Assembly (NCBI GenBank): GCA_022577435.1
Contig: JAKOON010000039.1
Coordinates: 523,501-587,500 of the forward strand
From: Embiotoca jacksoni
Lineage: Eukaryota > Chordata > Actinopteri > Embiotocidae
Direction of reading: 5' to 3'
Length of the DNA: 64,000 bases
Below, in pieces: positions 35,548 to 48,721 of this stretch. The notes below the pieces were generated by a model. The model did not search any database, had not been told where the DNA came from, and saw only the letters and a list, made by a program, of their open reading frames with translations. The position numbers and the translations under genes were made by a program. Every line of letters begins with the position of its first letter. The first letter of the stretch is position 1.

Positions 35548-38500
35548 GTAAAGCACACACACGCACGCTCTCTTTTTCACCTCCATGTTTCTCCTCATCT
35601 GCTCCTTGTGTAAGCCGGTGTTTCACTTCCTTTTGATTTCTAGTTGACCTTCCTTAGTGCTTTACAGTTTCACCAACAGCTCCACAGAACTGGAGAGGGT
35701 TTTGACCGTAAGATTTCACCCCACTGGACCTTTATTGCGTAACTTCCCTTTACAGGCTTTCCAGCTTTACATCCGACTTTTAAGAGTGTGTGCGTTAGAC
35801 CTTGATGTTGACGGTAACCCTGCGGGTTAATGGCCCTGGGTGGTCGACAACTTCTTTGTCGCAGAAACAGAAATGGTTAAAGATCAAATCTAGAAAAGCA
35901 CTGCCGAAGAGAGACATGTAAAAACTTCAAATGGGGACAAACTGGGAGGACAAAGGAGATGGACGAGGACGAGAGCTGGCAGATCCAAGAATAATTTGAC
36001 ACGAGGACGAAGTGAGTTGACGAAGACGAGTCCGGCCAACCTAAACTGTTATTAAAACACCCTGTAAGTCCATGTGAAGGCCTGGCAGTGTACACAACGA
36101 GTGTACAACAAGTGCAAGCCTTTGTAAACAACTGGAAGACGAGAAGACACATTAAATGGAATTGATGTCTTCAATAGCAGGCTGTTTTATTTTACGGAAT
36201 AAATCACACAAGGAGAAACGGTCCCCTCGAGGAACAGAGCCAGGCCTCTGACCCCGGAAGGTTTTTGTAAGCTCACACCAGCTGGAAATATCTGAATATG
36301 AAACCTATGAAAAATTATTCAGGGTTGTTGTTGGGACAAACAACATGTTGCGGTCAGTTTTGCCTTTGTGGCCAAATGAGTTGTTAACAAGTCTGGCTCC
36401 ACCAAAGAGACGAGGGGATGTGGAGTGCAGGCGCTGGTTGTTTACCCCCGTGGCAAACAAATCCAGCCAGCTGGAGGTTGGTGGTCAGTGAGGAGGACAA
36501 AGAAGACCATCACGTCTGTGTGTTTACAGGCAAAACTGCATTCAAGTACATGTTATAGTAGGAAGGATGTTCCATGACTTTAGTGGGACGTATCCAAGAA
36601 AATACAAATTAATACTGTACCAATTTTTTATTTGGCTGCTTGAGGCTGCAGTTGTGTGTACCTTGTTGCATTATACAACTGATAAACTTTTCCATTTTAG
36701 GTGACTTAAAAAAAAAAAAAAAACAGTTCAAAGAAAACTGACCATCATAAAGACAAAGATGCAAATACTGGTTCCTTTCCATTATGGAGACCGAAGTATC
36801 GTCCCCGACCCCAACTTGATGTTTTGCTGTAAAATAATGTGTCACTACCCACGTGACACCCTTCTTGCTGAAGTTTTATTTTGAAAGTCTTACTGTCACG
36901 AGTGATTAATACACGAAGATTAAATTAAAATTGCCATTGATCCTGAGTCAATTGTCTGACTCAACCATGCGGTTCCTGTAAAATCTTCCCTGCTCTTTTA
37001 CCCGCTCCCATCTCCCAAGGGACGCGATGAGAAATAATAATAGTCAGCAAACTGCTGGGTTTCAAAGCCTGGGTCGCGTCCAAACTTAAAGGGCAACAAA
37101 AAGAGGTCAGGGGCTCCCAGTTCTGCTCCACCTCTTTTCTCGAAACACGTCCGTCCTCATCCTTGTTTATATTAGCTTCAACTTGGCTGCAGCTTCAGCC
37201 TTCAAGACACTTGATAGCTCGCGTTTGTTGTGACGTTAGCAAGATGTCGATTTGACGTTGGTTGACGGAGAAAACAAAATCTCCCAAAGTGTGTCCAGAA
37301 GTGTTGAGGTCAGTGAATCATTTTCCGATAAGAGGGGGAAGGCCTCTTACGAAGAGGAGTGACGTGGCGTGGAGGTGAAGCTGCGTCATAACGCTGCTGA
37401 ACATGAGTCAGCAGCGTGAAAGCAGCTGAACACGAAGTTAAGATTTACATCTAATCCGTCCTGCTTGTTGTTTCACATCCATAGTGACTCTTCAGTTGTA
37501 TCTGAGATTACGAAAATAATCACATCCCCAAGCTTTTCCCATTTCGGCCCCGTAATCACAACTCCACTGCAATCAGTTTTTGTTGTCCAAGTTTTCACCC
37601 GAGATTTGAAAATCTTGGCACACGCTTCATATTTCCACTCGTGCGATCTGTTTTCATGAAGCCCATGTCTCCCCGAAGGAGCTCGAGCGGTTTTCATTGC
37701 CAGAGTACACTAATCTGTGTCAAATATGAAAGAGGACAAAGGCAATAAAGCTGGTGGAGACGAGAAGAGTCGCTGAATGAAGCCGATTTGGTTTGATCCC
37801 GCTTACAGTAAAGACAAAAGAGACAAAACACAACAATCGAGCAGTCGGCCAGTAACCACACATAAAGACAGAGAAATATGCAGTAAAGGCCAACAGATGC
37901 CTCACTGTAGACACAGATCTGTATTACTTTGTATTACTGCTTACTTTTGCCAACTTTCTATTGGTAATAATAACAAGATAATTTCTGAGAAGTGGGAGCA
38001 CAACAACGAGTCTGGCTGATCAACAAACAAGAGCCGGAAAACTGATTGAATTGGTTGTGTCATCAGCTGCATAATTATTGTTTTTTTTTACACGTTATGG
38101 ACCAACTGTTCTGTATTGTGTGTGTGTGTGTGCGCACACAAGTTTTATGGTTTTATTTGCAACATTTCAAGTGTCTAACTTGTAGTTTAACCCTCAAATA
38201 ACGTGGTTCTTCATGAGAAAAATTTACATTGTGATTTTAAGATTACAAAGGAGGGTTATATTTAGGTACAGTGTTGGTGGGTGGGTGTTAAAGCTGGAAA
38301 AGAAGTAAATAACAACAGTATGTACAGAAGGCATCTCCTGTTAAACGGTCTGGAGGAGCTCCATTCAGTCATAAAAGTCAATCAGATGCGTATGATGTAC
38401 ATGCAGTGGAGCAAATGTAATTCATAGAGAGAGATATGAGGGAATATAGGACATCAGACAGGGCAGGCTTGCAGTTTAAAATCAATACTGAGCACAGGAC

Positions 38501-38801
38501 AGGACTTCAGGGAAGTAAGAAGGGCTTCATGATCTAGGCAGGATTGGAAAATATTTTTGTTTTTCCTCTTCAATAATCAATCTAATCTCATAAATTCACA
38601 CATTCCTACACCAGAGGTGGTGGCGTGCACCTTTAAGCGTTCGTGAGCCACCAATAAACTAGAAGAAGAGTTCCGAAAAGCTTTTAGACAAAAGTTCAGT
38701 GGAGTTTTCTTAAAGGCTCCAAACACAAACTGGCAGGTGAGACGCCTGTGAGTCAACAATCTGTGGCAGCTATCGCTTATGTTTTGCAATTCAAACTGCA
38801 G
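35548..38801. other. Unassigned non-coding stretch
   Basis: A 16-base poly(A) at about 36709-36723 and a short self-complementary GT/GC/AC tract at 38118-38140 are the only structured elements. The remainder is ordinary, with no exon or repeat family recognised. Confidence 0.5.
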
Positions 38802-38952
38802 ATACCAAGAAGATGACTTGCGGATCTCGTGCTGAGGAGGCCCAACAGCTTGGCGGTGCCAGGACTGGACATGGACTGGGAAACAAGTGCACAGCAGGGG
38901 ATATGATGAGGAATACTGCTGCAACATGGAGCGGGCGTGGACACTTGTATGA
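38802..38952 (+). CDS. Weak candidate coding exon, unidentified
   Basis: CTGCAG at 38796-38801 and a GTAAGT donor at 38953 enclose 151 bases. The open frame (phase 1 in, phase 2 out) reads TKKMTCGSRAEEAQQLGG and ends TWSGRGHLY. The upstream pyrimidine tract is mediocre. It is listed because its phase fits both the candidate at 35437 and the terminal candidate at 41326. Confidence 0.15.
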
Positions 38953-39222
38953 GTAAGTCTGTGTTTAATTTGCGTGCTTCTTATCGTGGCAATAATAGGA
39001 CTGTTCATGCAGTTTGCGTCAGTGTTTCCAGTGGGGGCAGAAATGTATTGCTGGTAATGTTGGCTGAAACTTCGGCAGTGTCACATGTCATGCATGATGT
39101 TGTGTTGTTGCAAAGACGTAACAGAGTGTGAAGGAAGTGAATGCACGTGTGTTTTGTTGTGCTGAAGTTTGGCTTTGCAGTTGCATTGAATGCCGAGGTG
39201 GCTGTATGGTGATTGGCCCCCT

Positions 39223-39241
39223 TGTGTGTGTGTGTGTGTGT
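39223..39241. repeat. (TG)n microsatellite, short
   Basis: About nine TG units. Confidence 0.93.
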
Positions 39242-39894
39242 CATCTTACAGCACGTGTAGCCCTCAGGTAGTCATTTTTAGATTTCTTGTTTTATAGCCG
39301 TGTATTTATTTTATAGTGTGCGTGTCCAAATGCCTTGACACAGGATTATGTGATGTGCGTGTGTGCGCTCCACACTCCCCTGCAGGTCCTCTCTCCTGTC
39401 AAAGCGCCGGTCCTGCGGTGTGTCTCGCTGATCCTCTTATCTCGCGTCTCGCTCGTCTGGCTATTGTGTGCTCAATCTTCTCTACTTTATCAAATCCGCT
39501 CTCTCCGTCTCTCACCCACGGACCCCTCAGGTTATTAGCCTGATGCGCTTGATCTCGAAGGTCTTTCATCCCCATGCGTAGATAGATAGGCACAATGAAG
39601 CTGGAAAAACAAGCCTGGGGCCCGTGTGTATTCCCCTGAGAGTAGTTTTGGATTGCTTGGATTTGCAGTGCTATAGATGCATTTTTTTGTTTCTGTTCAT
39701 GTCACGGCGCTGTGTCAGCGTTGCCATATGTGGTAAAGAAGGCTCATTTGTAGCTCTTGCTCTGTGCAGTTTCCTCTTTAACTCGATTAATGACTGAATT
39801 TATTCCTGAACTTGAACCTTTCCTGCTTCAGACACCCAACAGCGTGTATGCTGGCTGATCAACGAGCAACTGACCCCCTTCACCCTGTGGGGTT

Positions 39895-39895
<1 letters not shown>

Positions 39896-39973
<78 letters not shown>

Positions 39974-39984
39974 GTGTGTGTGTG
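39896..39984. repeat. Long (GT)n microsatellite
   Basis: Close to 90 bases of GT, interrupted once by a TATGTA segment near the 3' end. It is likely highly polymorphic. Confidence 0.98.
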
Positions 39985-40159
39985 ATGCTGTTGTTGTTCT
40001 GTGTGCCCGATACACACGTTTTAATTGTTATGCTTGGCTGACAGCATCATTCACGTTTGGTTTGGCTCCTGACCACCTCTGAAGATGTTTTCCCTTTTAT
40101 GTTAAAATATTGAACAGCACCTTAACTTTTTCTATTAGAGCAGCATAAAAACTCAGACT

Positions 40160-40195
40160 AATTTAATCTAATCAAATCAAATCAAATTTATTGAT
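40160..40195. mobile_element. (ATCAA)n-type repeat tail, possible element remnant
   Basis: TAATCAAATCAAATCAAATTTATT resembles the tail or end segment of abundant fish repeats that finish in ATCAAATCAAATTTATTT. Only this short piece is recognisable, so the assignment is loose. Confidence 0.3.
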
Positions 40196-40798
40196 TTTAA
40201 TGTTGAGCCAGTTGCCACCTGAGCACCAACCAGCTTTCAGCCTGTTGAAACTTTAGTTCAAAATCAATGCTGGTCCACCTTAAGAGAGTTCTGCCTGCAG
40301 TTCTTCATTTCTGCCTGTTGGTGTCAGTGTTGCACTTCGGGAAAGTCCTCTCCAGACAGCTTCTGGAGCCAAGAGGAGGGTCTTGTTTTTAAGGTGGTGC
40401 ATGAGGGTTGAGAAACTATTCCTGAGGGATAAACTCAACGGTGTTGAGTAGGTAACACTGTGGATGGATCATACAGACTGTTTTATTATATAGTTTTGAG
40501 GAAGTGCTATTTGTATACTGCAGTTTTCGATGTGTCCCCTGCTCATATCCCTGCGTCACCTCCCTGTATGTTTACACCTCTGTCTGTGCGTACATGCCCT
40601 CTGCCGCCTGCGCTGGCTGTGTCTTGGTGCGGCATGTGGTGGCTGACACAGAGAAAGCAGCTTACGGCTCCTGGTTCCTGCTCGGTCCTGGCTGGGCCGG
40701 GCGGCGAGTGCCTGGGGGCCTCCCGGATTGCCACCAACAGGGCTTTATCGGCCCTCGAGGATTACTGCGATTTCATCAGGGTGCGGGCCTGCCTGCAG

Positions 40799-40800
<2 letters not shown>

Positions 40801-40860
<60 letters not shown>
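40801..40860. repeat. (AC)n microsatellite
   Basis: About 60 bases of AC with one GC substitution near the end. The CpG-rich DNA directly before it (40590-40800) contains no supported exon. Confidence 0.98.
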
Positions 40861-41325
40861 GCATCACGCATACATGGTATGCACACATTCTCAGAAAAGA
40901 GTGCAGGTAGAGGAGCGCTTGTCAGGTATCACTGTAGGAATGAGAAAAAAAAAAAGTGAGTCTGTTTACAACCATTGTAGCTCCAGGTATGTTTATGTGT
41001 GAGTGTGGGTCGCTGGAGCAAAGGTAAGCTGGAGGTGGTGGTGGGCTCATTGTGGACAAAGAGAAGCCAAACAGCAACAGTTGCCATGGTCCTCTGTGTT
41101 TGTGTGTGTGTGTGTGTGTAGATACATATGTGTGTGTGATGGCGAGCATGGCAGAGAAGGTCGCTGTAGAGGTCGAGGCTTCACTGCGTTTGTAACTTTA
41201 AGTCGGCACGAGGCGATCCTGACTTCTTCTGTGTACGCTGCTGTTCATCCTTTTATGACGGTCAGACACAGATATACATATTTGGTCATGCGTTTTTTTT
41301 TTTTCTGTCTCTCACATCGAATCAG

Positions 41326-41416
41326 TCTAACTTGTCAGGCAGCCGGCCCGGTGGTTGCTTCCTTCCAAGTGAACTCTGGCGTGCTTCACATGCGGTGTGA
41401 ATGCAGTCAGGCCTAA
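41326..41416 (+). CDS. Weak candidate terminal coding exon with stop, unidentified
   Basis: A T-rich tract (41293-41317) leads to ATCAG at 41321-41325. One base completes a split codon and the frame reads LTCQAAGPVVASFQVNSGVL and then HMRCECSQA before TAA at 41414-41416. The acceptor is good. No AATAAA lies within several hundred bases; the first variant signal I see is ATTAAA near 42345. Phase fits the candidate at 38802. It could easily be a chance frame. Confidence 0.15.
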
Positions 41417-42659
41417 AACGGGGGAAAGAGCCAGGAAAGTTTGCATTGAATCAAAGTGTGTTGACTGTGTTCCCCCGTATCTCCCAGAGTGTTTTATATT
41501 ACATGCATCAGGTCCGTAACATTTTGCTTTAAGTTGTACCAAACGGCTAAATAACTTGACAGAAAGCATCACAAATCAGCAGCTGGATAAACTAAGTAGC
41601 AGCAGAAAGTCAGTATTGATTCAAGTCAAGTCTAAATAGAAAACCTGATGAAATAGGTCAAGTCTGACTGAGGGTTAGTTTGTCATGCAGCCTCTTTCAC
41701 TGAAAATCTTTAACTCATTCTCTTCTTGACTTGAAGTTTACTTAAGCTTGATGTATGCCCGTGAGCGCTGCGTGTTGAAACTGGCCTGTCTGGCAGCTAC
41801 GCAGGCTTCTCCTGCAGCTCTGAATGTTTTCAGGCCGGCCTTGCAGCGCGCCACACGGCCTGTGCTCGTTGCCCACCGCCGACTGGACGGCCGAATCAGC
41901 TCTCGGCGGCGTGATGCTCTGCCTTTATTTCTCTGAAGCAGCCATGCGGCAGAAACAAAATAACAGCGAACGCCCCGCGGGCTCAGTGTGTCTGTGTCTG
42001 TATCTACCGTCGTCTCGGAGTGCGAGTATCTGTCTACGTTTACGGATGAGTGTGTTCACGTGTCCGTGTGTTTCGGTCTGTCTGTTTTCACGGCCCTTTG
42101 TGCCGACCCGCGCTGGTGTGCGAGACCACGCGTGTGCGTCTGTGTATTTATGTCTACGTCTGTGTTTGTGTCTGAGTCTGTTTGCGTGCTCGTGTGCATG
42201 TGTGGGGGCGGCCTTCTCTCTCAGGTGTGACCACACTGCTCAGCATCGTGTAGCCCTCGACGTGTCTGGCCTCTAGATTCCGAGTTCGACCCCGAGTTCG
42301 ACCCGGTGCTACGAGAGTCATCCGTCCTCGCAGTTGATATCTTAATTAAACCTGGATGAAAAAAAAACAACTGCCTGATATGATTTGAGGTAAATCAGAA
42401 AGAAAAAGAAAAGTATTTGTAGCCTGTCACAGCCGGCAGCAAAATATGCCCTTGCATACCAGACACACGTCCATGAGATATTTGCATGCGACAGTGTTTC
42501 AGAAGCCTTCAAGCTCTGAAAATGCTCATGAAATCAAAGATATGCAATGAAGTCAAACTGAAGTCAATGTGGAGTTTCTGGTTTCTGGTAGCACTTCATG
42601 TGATATTTGTGAGAATGCACCCATAGAAACCTGAGTTTTTCCCATTTACTCTTACTGAA
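41417..42659. other. Unassigned stretch with degenerate GTGTCT repeats
   Basis: 41988-42210 is a degenerate array of TCTGTG/GTGTCT words, and about 42281-42304 carries a tandem copy of CGAGTTCGACCC. No exon is supported. Confidence 0.5.
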
Positions 42660-42990
42660 AGATGAACTTTGCTTTGTAAAGATGGTTTGCGGGGATTTCC
42701 TGCCGTCATCCATTGTAATCAAATCGGCTAATGAAAACATTATCTACCTCCTATTTAATAGCCAATTGCTTTGTTTGTGTTGTTTTGGCTTTGAGAGCCT
42801 TGAGCGGTGAAACGCGGTCATTAAAAAGTATTACTTCCTTTCTGAATGATATATGAAAAGTATCCTAATTACAGGCCGCTCCCATTACTTCATGGCATTC
42901 ACGGTGAGCTTTGAGTGCGTAAGCTTTTCTGTTTAACTCTGCGCTATTGACGTTCTGCGCTGACGCCAACTGAAATAGTTTTTCCAAAGC
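42660..42990. promoter_or_regulatory. CNE-like block with homeodomain and SOX-type words
   Basis: It contains CATTGTAATC (about 42711), TAATAGCCAATTG (about 42757), CTTTGTTTG (about 42769) and TCCTAATTAC (about 42863). The block is free of simple repeats and has the even, motif-dense texture typical of conserved vertebrate enhancers. Only an alignment could confirm it. Confidence 0.3.
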
Positions 42991-43954
42991 TTATTGTGCA
43001 GGTGAGTTTGTATTAAAAAGGAGGAAAGTGTGCACTCTTTGATGAGACTGTGGGTGCAGCGGTGATGCAGCAAAGAGGTAACCTTTGGTCTTTGTCGAGG
43101 AACGTCTTCTCAAATAGTTCGGCTTTTATCGTCATGGTTACCGCTGGATGTTTGAACATACATTGGAATAAAAGCGCACAGAAAGTAAAGAAAACCATAA
43201 GCTCTTCTCTGTCAACAGCAAAAAGCATTGATTTCCATTTTGTTCAGCAGCAGTTGGAACATGTCTCCTAACCAAACACTGTGCGGTTCAAACATCTCCG
43301 TCCTTACAGAAGCTCATTATCAATTAGCTCTGACTCCAAGACAAATGTGCACTCGTGGTGCGTTCATGAGCAACTGGAAAGTGGGAAAGCGGGAAAGTTC
43401 CGACCTCCGAGTGGAAGAAGTAGGAATATCCCACCAGGAAGGCGGGAGGTGCGGAGAGCTTTGAGAAGTAGGTTTGATGCCACTTGACACGGCAGCTGGA
43501 TGAAAGGAAGAAATGCGCTTGCTTCGAAATGAAGTGAAATAGCCATAATTGGTGAGGCATCTGTGTTAAACAGCGTTGCATCAAAATGTGTAAAAATGTA
43601 GTGCAGAAATCATACTGACCTCCTGCCCTCCATTTTGTCCCTCTGTTGGTTTATATAGAGGATGAGGAGCGTGTTTGTCGATTTCTCTTGGTGTTGCCAA
43701 ATGGGAAATTTTCCAATTCCCAGCCGCCTGAGCAGCGGTAAATAAACTCTCCTCTCTTTTTATAATCCCGCTCCAACCCTCCCTCTTTATATTTCACTCT
43801 TTGTCTTCCCTTCATGCATCATTTTCTTTACTTCATGTCAACTTTCTTTCTCTCTATTCACTCATTTCCCACCTTCACTTCACGCTGTTTCCCACTCCTC
43901 TCCTGTATTCAGTCCTAACGTCTCCTCCGTGACAGACAATAGCTTCATTGTGAT

Positions 43955-43956
<2 letters not shown>

Positions 43957-43998
<42 letters not shown>
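43957..43998. repeat. (GT)n microsatellite
   Basis: About 21 GT units. Confidence 0.97.
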
Positions 43999-43999
<1 letters not shown>

Positions 44000-46900
44000 T
44001 CGGACCACACAAGACTGCAGAGCAGCAGGGAAAAAAAAGTGTGTAACGCTCCTTTTTCGCTCCTACCTGCCTCTCTAATCACAGCTCAAATCATCGGGGG
44101 TCTGACAGCTCGTCACCTCACAGCTTAGACAGAGGAAATACCTCAGGGACTTGCGTATCCTTTAAGGTACATATGCGTCTATATGCGTGTGCCTGAGGGA
44201 GAAAACAATAGGGGCATTAGGTACCTGTCTCATCACGGCACTTGAGGGGAGAGTGGGCGTGGCGTGACACATGCACACAGGCTCCTTTGTGCATTGTTTT
44301 CACATGCTCGGATGGACGGGCGCACCGGTGATGGATGGAGCACTTCTGGCAGCGAACGTAGCGGCACATGTGGCGGCTCATTTCACACAGAACTTGTGAA
44401 GCGAGCGTGAAATCCAAAACTAACAAGTAATGAGCGGCGGCGTGAATCGTTGACAGCGCTCGTCACCGTTTTCATACACGAAGCGGTTCGCTGAGGGATG
44501 ATTCATGTGAAAACAGTGATCGTCACGGTTGGCGCAACAAATACGCGGTTACAGGCCTCTGCACCTGATCAGCAGTTTTAGCTGTGATTACTGGAAGTTT
44601 CAGATGTGACACGCAGCTTTCATCAGTGAACAGTAGTAGTTTAAGTAGGCAATGAAAGGTTGAATGTGTATTCTTAGTGTGTGCGTGCGCGTGCGCGCGT
44701 TGTCTCTGGAGGCCGAGTGGCCGTAAATCATACGATGCGCCGCGATGTGTTGAAGCTGAAAAAACAACGGTTCATCGTGTACCTATACTCAGGCATGACT
44801 ATAAAAAAGAAAATTAAATAATGTGTCTTCCTGAGTCCGGATTTGACTTAATTAGAAGCGCTTCAGTATTTTAAAGCTCAAAACCAGTATTATTGTTTGA
44901 ACTTGTAAAAATATCTTAAAGGACTGGCTGTATTCAGTTTCTGAGAAAGCAGCCACAAAAGAAGCACTCTAAACTTCAACATAACATGCAATTAACCTGC
45001 CAGCACGGCAGCGGCTCTTACCGGAGCACACCGTCTCCTTGTATGGGCACGGCAGCAACCCACAACTGTTACCCCAACCTCAGGACGACTTTGCCGCAAC
45101 ATCAGGACGAGTGCAGCGTATAAATCAGTGTGCGTGTTGTAAATGTTGCGCTCCATCGAGCCGAAGATCTAACTTGAGTAAAAAAAAAAGTTGCAATCTT
45201 TCCCTACATTTGAGTGGTCATAAAAGGGTTTTATTTATGTTACGCGTGCGGTGATGTGACGGGGAGGAAAATGTTTTAGTAGCAGCAGCATGAAGAGGTT
45301 ACTTAACTGATGTGTTATTAATTTATTAGCTAGGCGTTGTTGTATTGAGAGAAACAGGAAGTAAACGCTTCTACTTTTGAGTTGCTGAATGAGGCGTCTG
45401 TGCCTTTAATTTTTAATCTCAACAGTTATAGGTGCTTGAAGGCAGCTTTATTTCTGTATGTTCTACTGTGCTTTCTACAAACTTTGCTTTCTATTCCCAT
45501 ATCTAACCCTGAAAGTGAAACAAAATTTCCAAATTCTCTTTACACGCTTTTATTATTATCTGCCTCCAAATTTTCCTGAAATGTAGCTCCTTCTCATTTT
45601 TCCACCTTTCGATTGTACTTTTGTTGTCGTAAAGTTACAGAAGCTGGTGGAACAGACAGTGAAGGTGAAGCAACCAACTGAATTATCTGACCTCTGACTT
45701 GAGGACAAGAAAGCAGCCCTGAGGAGACGGGGTCTTGTAAGAGGAGCCCACGTACAGAGACTGTACAGGCATGACCTGAGTCCTCTATTACATAACCTCC
45801 GACTTTTATTTTTTTTTTTTTTGTGTGTGGGTGTCTGCTCCGCATGAGTCTACACATTTTATGCATATCCATATCTTTACCCCCATCAGGAAACATATGA
45901 GCCCATCCATCAGCTATCGGTCTGGTGCTCACTCAACTCACTCAGCACTGATGCCCTGATAGATGCTCCGCCCCCTTTCTTTATGTCCCAGCTTCACCTC
46001 TTCACCCTCTACTTCTCCTTAAGCCGATCATCTTCCTTCCTTTTGTTCGACCTTAAGTGAAAGCTGCATGCGCTTTCATGGACGAACAAGAACCAATGGA
46101 TGTGTGCAAGCAGGTTCTGGTACAGATAAGTGATCTTAAACTAACAGAAAAGCCTCAGAGCCGGTGAACCTCGCAGCCAAAATCAGCCGCGCGAGAGGTG
46201 AACAGGTCGCACGCGTTTACATACATGTGCGTGCATGCACGCATGGATGCACACAAGCACAGAGCAGATAACATGAGTCGGACTTGTAAACATGTTTCCG
46301 ATTTCCCATAGAGAAATTCTCTTTATTATTGCTGCCATACTGAGAAAGAAAAATTATGCTGGCAACAACTTTGGCAACGAAGAAGAATACAAAAAAAAAA
46401 AAAAAAGAGCTGGAGCACCCATAATGCATTTCACAATAACAATATCATACTTGCGGCATGATATTTTGTGCCACTGTAGTGCCGCTACAGGAAACGAAGC
46501 ATCTACTTACTGAAAGCTTACGTTGGAAAGAATAGTGGAAGCTGCTGTTTTGTGTCATCCGTCACGTCATGTGAACGGACTGCAGGCACTTTCTTGTCAG
46601 TGTGCGCTCCTTCTGGACTGGCGAAGAGGCCGTCAGGCAGTGTTACAGTTTCACACGTGTCTCGACTGGAGGCTCGGCTACAGAAGGCCTGGAGCCATGC
46701 TGAGCAAGGCAAAAATAAAAGAACACACGCGGTACAGCTGTTCTGCTGATGACATCGCCGCGAGGACGTGCTTTAAGCATGTGGTGAAAGCTCACGTTTT
46801 CGGCATGTGAATGCAGATTTGTGTACGCTTTGAGCGCTGATGTATCGGCCCGCGGTGTGTGCCAACACGTACGTTCGATTTCTCCGCTTGGCTCACTGCA

Positions 46901-48710
46901 GCCTGACACTCGGGGAAATCTTCACTCAGCGGCCCGAGGCAAGTAAACACCCCGCTCAGCTGTAATGACTACTGTCTTGTTTCCCTACCAACCTGAACTG
47001 TTTTGGTCGCCGGCGGAGATGGCAGAAACCTGTTCATTAAGCGTCTTTCCCCCGGGGCAGAAGGGCTGACAACAACATCCCATTGTCCGGTCGACGTGCG
47101 AGGAGAACAAGCAAAAAGGCACCATGAGCCTGGGGTGTTAATAACACACTCGGAGCACAATGGCGGTATTATCACTTCAGGAATGTGTTATTTTTCTGGG
47201 GATTCTTTGTTACCTCGAGGAAAACGCCGCCGCAACCTTATATCGCACTGTTTTTCTCGCGTTGCCTTCCAGGTCAAATTGTCAAACAACGTCAGACGTT
47301 CAATGTTTCTGACAGGCCTCGGTGTATCCAGGCGAGAGGCATCAGCAGCTGTTATATATCGGAGAGAAAAGTTTACATTTTCAGGTCGCATATTGGATGT
47401 CTTGGGGACTTGCAAGAACACGCACGTTCCCTTATCGACGCCAGTTTTGTAGCGTTGTTATGGCATAAAAACCAGAGCATTTCTGAGGTCATACAGCTCC
47501 CTTATGTCAGCATGCAGATTCATGTCGAGGTCAATACTGCATGTCCTGTGTGTTTTTAAGGCGTACGACTTGTCAGGGCAGACTTCAAAAGAAAGGCTTT
47601 GAAGTCGTCCGCTACACGAGGACTCTAATGAATTTCAGAACACCAGCTGTCAGATTAGCTTCATTTTGATGATCTCTTTGGCTGTTGAATATATGCGTCA
47701 CAAAGGGCCAAGGGGCGAGGCACCACAGCGTCACTGCTACGCAAATGCTGAGACTGTCTTTTAGCTGTCAGCGCTGGTTGACTTTTATGCGGTTGTCTCT
47801 TTCAATGGAAACAGAAGAAAAAACAGTCTTCAGGCGCTCTTAGGCAGAACAAGAGGAGATTTATTTAATGCTAGTTAAATGGACTGTTTTAAAACAGCAG
47901 ATGGTTTTGTTCTCACAAGGTTTGTATCTGGGCAGAAATGATCAAAACAAACAATCGCATGTCAAAATGAATATATCTCACGATGAGACGATGACTGTAA
48001 GGTTACATAACTGTGACGGGTCTCGGTGCAAGTGTGTTTCTTGGGCCCCCATCTCCACCCCAACCACACACGAGGGAGCGGATCCAAAGGTTCCTTCGGA
48101 AATATTCGAAGCCGCATCATATTTTGATGATTTGTGATGGAGTTGAGCGAAGAGCGCGCGACACATTTTGCGTCAAACTTGCAATGAAGCAATGAGCCGG
48201 ATTAGACGTTTTGAAATCGCAAGTGCACACGTACCGGTGGTCATAAAAATACTTGTTGCAATATTTCTCTGATCACTTAATAACTCATAATTTCTACTTG
48301 TTAGGCTATTTCCTAAAGACAAGACTGCTATATCCAAATCTTGTTCTCATAATAATTGTAACAGGTTTTGTGGTATTTAGTACCTTTAAACTGGGAAATG
48401 TGATGAAGTTATATCTTAAGTTTCCAAATGTGAAATTGGCAGTTGAATTCTGAAGTCCCAATGTGACCGACATCCACTGGAGCACATTTTACATCCCTTT
48501 TATAACCTTTTCTGGCCATACACGTGGAAACATAACTAACCTGGCTAGCTTGGTAGACTGACTTACTAAAATATTACGAAGCTGTTTCTAGTCAAAGCCA
48601 GACTCGTATGCTTATTCTGACAGTCACAGCGTAATTTACAGGACTACAACAATATGGCGGCAGTCTTTTACTTATATTTTATTCGACACATTGTACGTGC
48701 CAATATCAAT

Positions 48711-48721
48711 CCCCCCCCCCC
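48711..48721. repeat. Poly(C) run of 11 bases
   Basis: Uninterrupted C run in otherwise A+T-rich DNA. Confidence 0.95.

Larger units (their letters stand above)
38953..41325. other. Unassigned stretch rich in simple repeats
   Basis: Besides the microsatellites listed separately there is a short GT run at 41101-41119, a CpG-rich block at 40590-40800 and a poly(T) run at 41293-41304 just before the terminal exon candidate. No other gene-like signal was found. Confidence 0.45.

Noticed and set aside
39800..40015. Open frames through the long GT repeat
   Set aside because: Dipeptide frames (His-Thr or Val-Cys) arise because dinucleotide repeats contain no stops. No flanking coding signal.
40460..41002. 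Longest frame of the window, 180 codons
   Set aside because: Its length comes from the 60-base AC repeat. The part before it has no recognised domain and the frame has no splice support.
47003..47452. 149-codon frame without repeats
   Set aside because: No recognisable domain, and an overlapping frame of similar length is also open, as expected in CpG-rich DNA with few stops.
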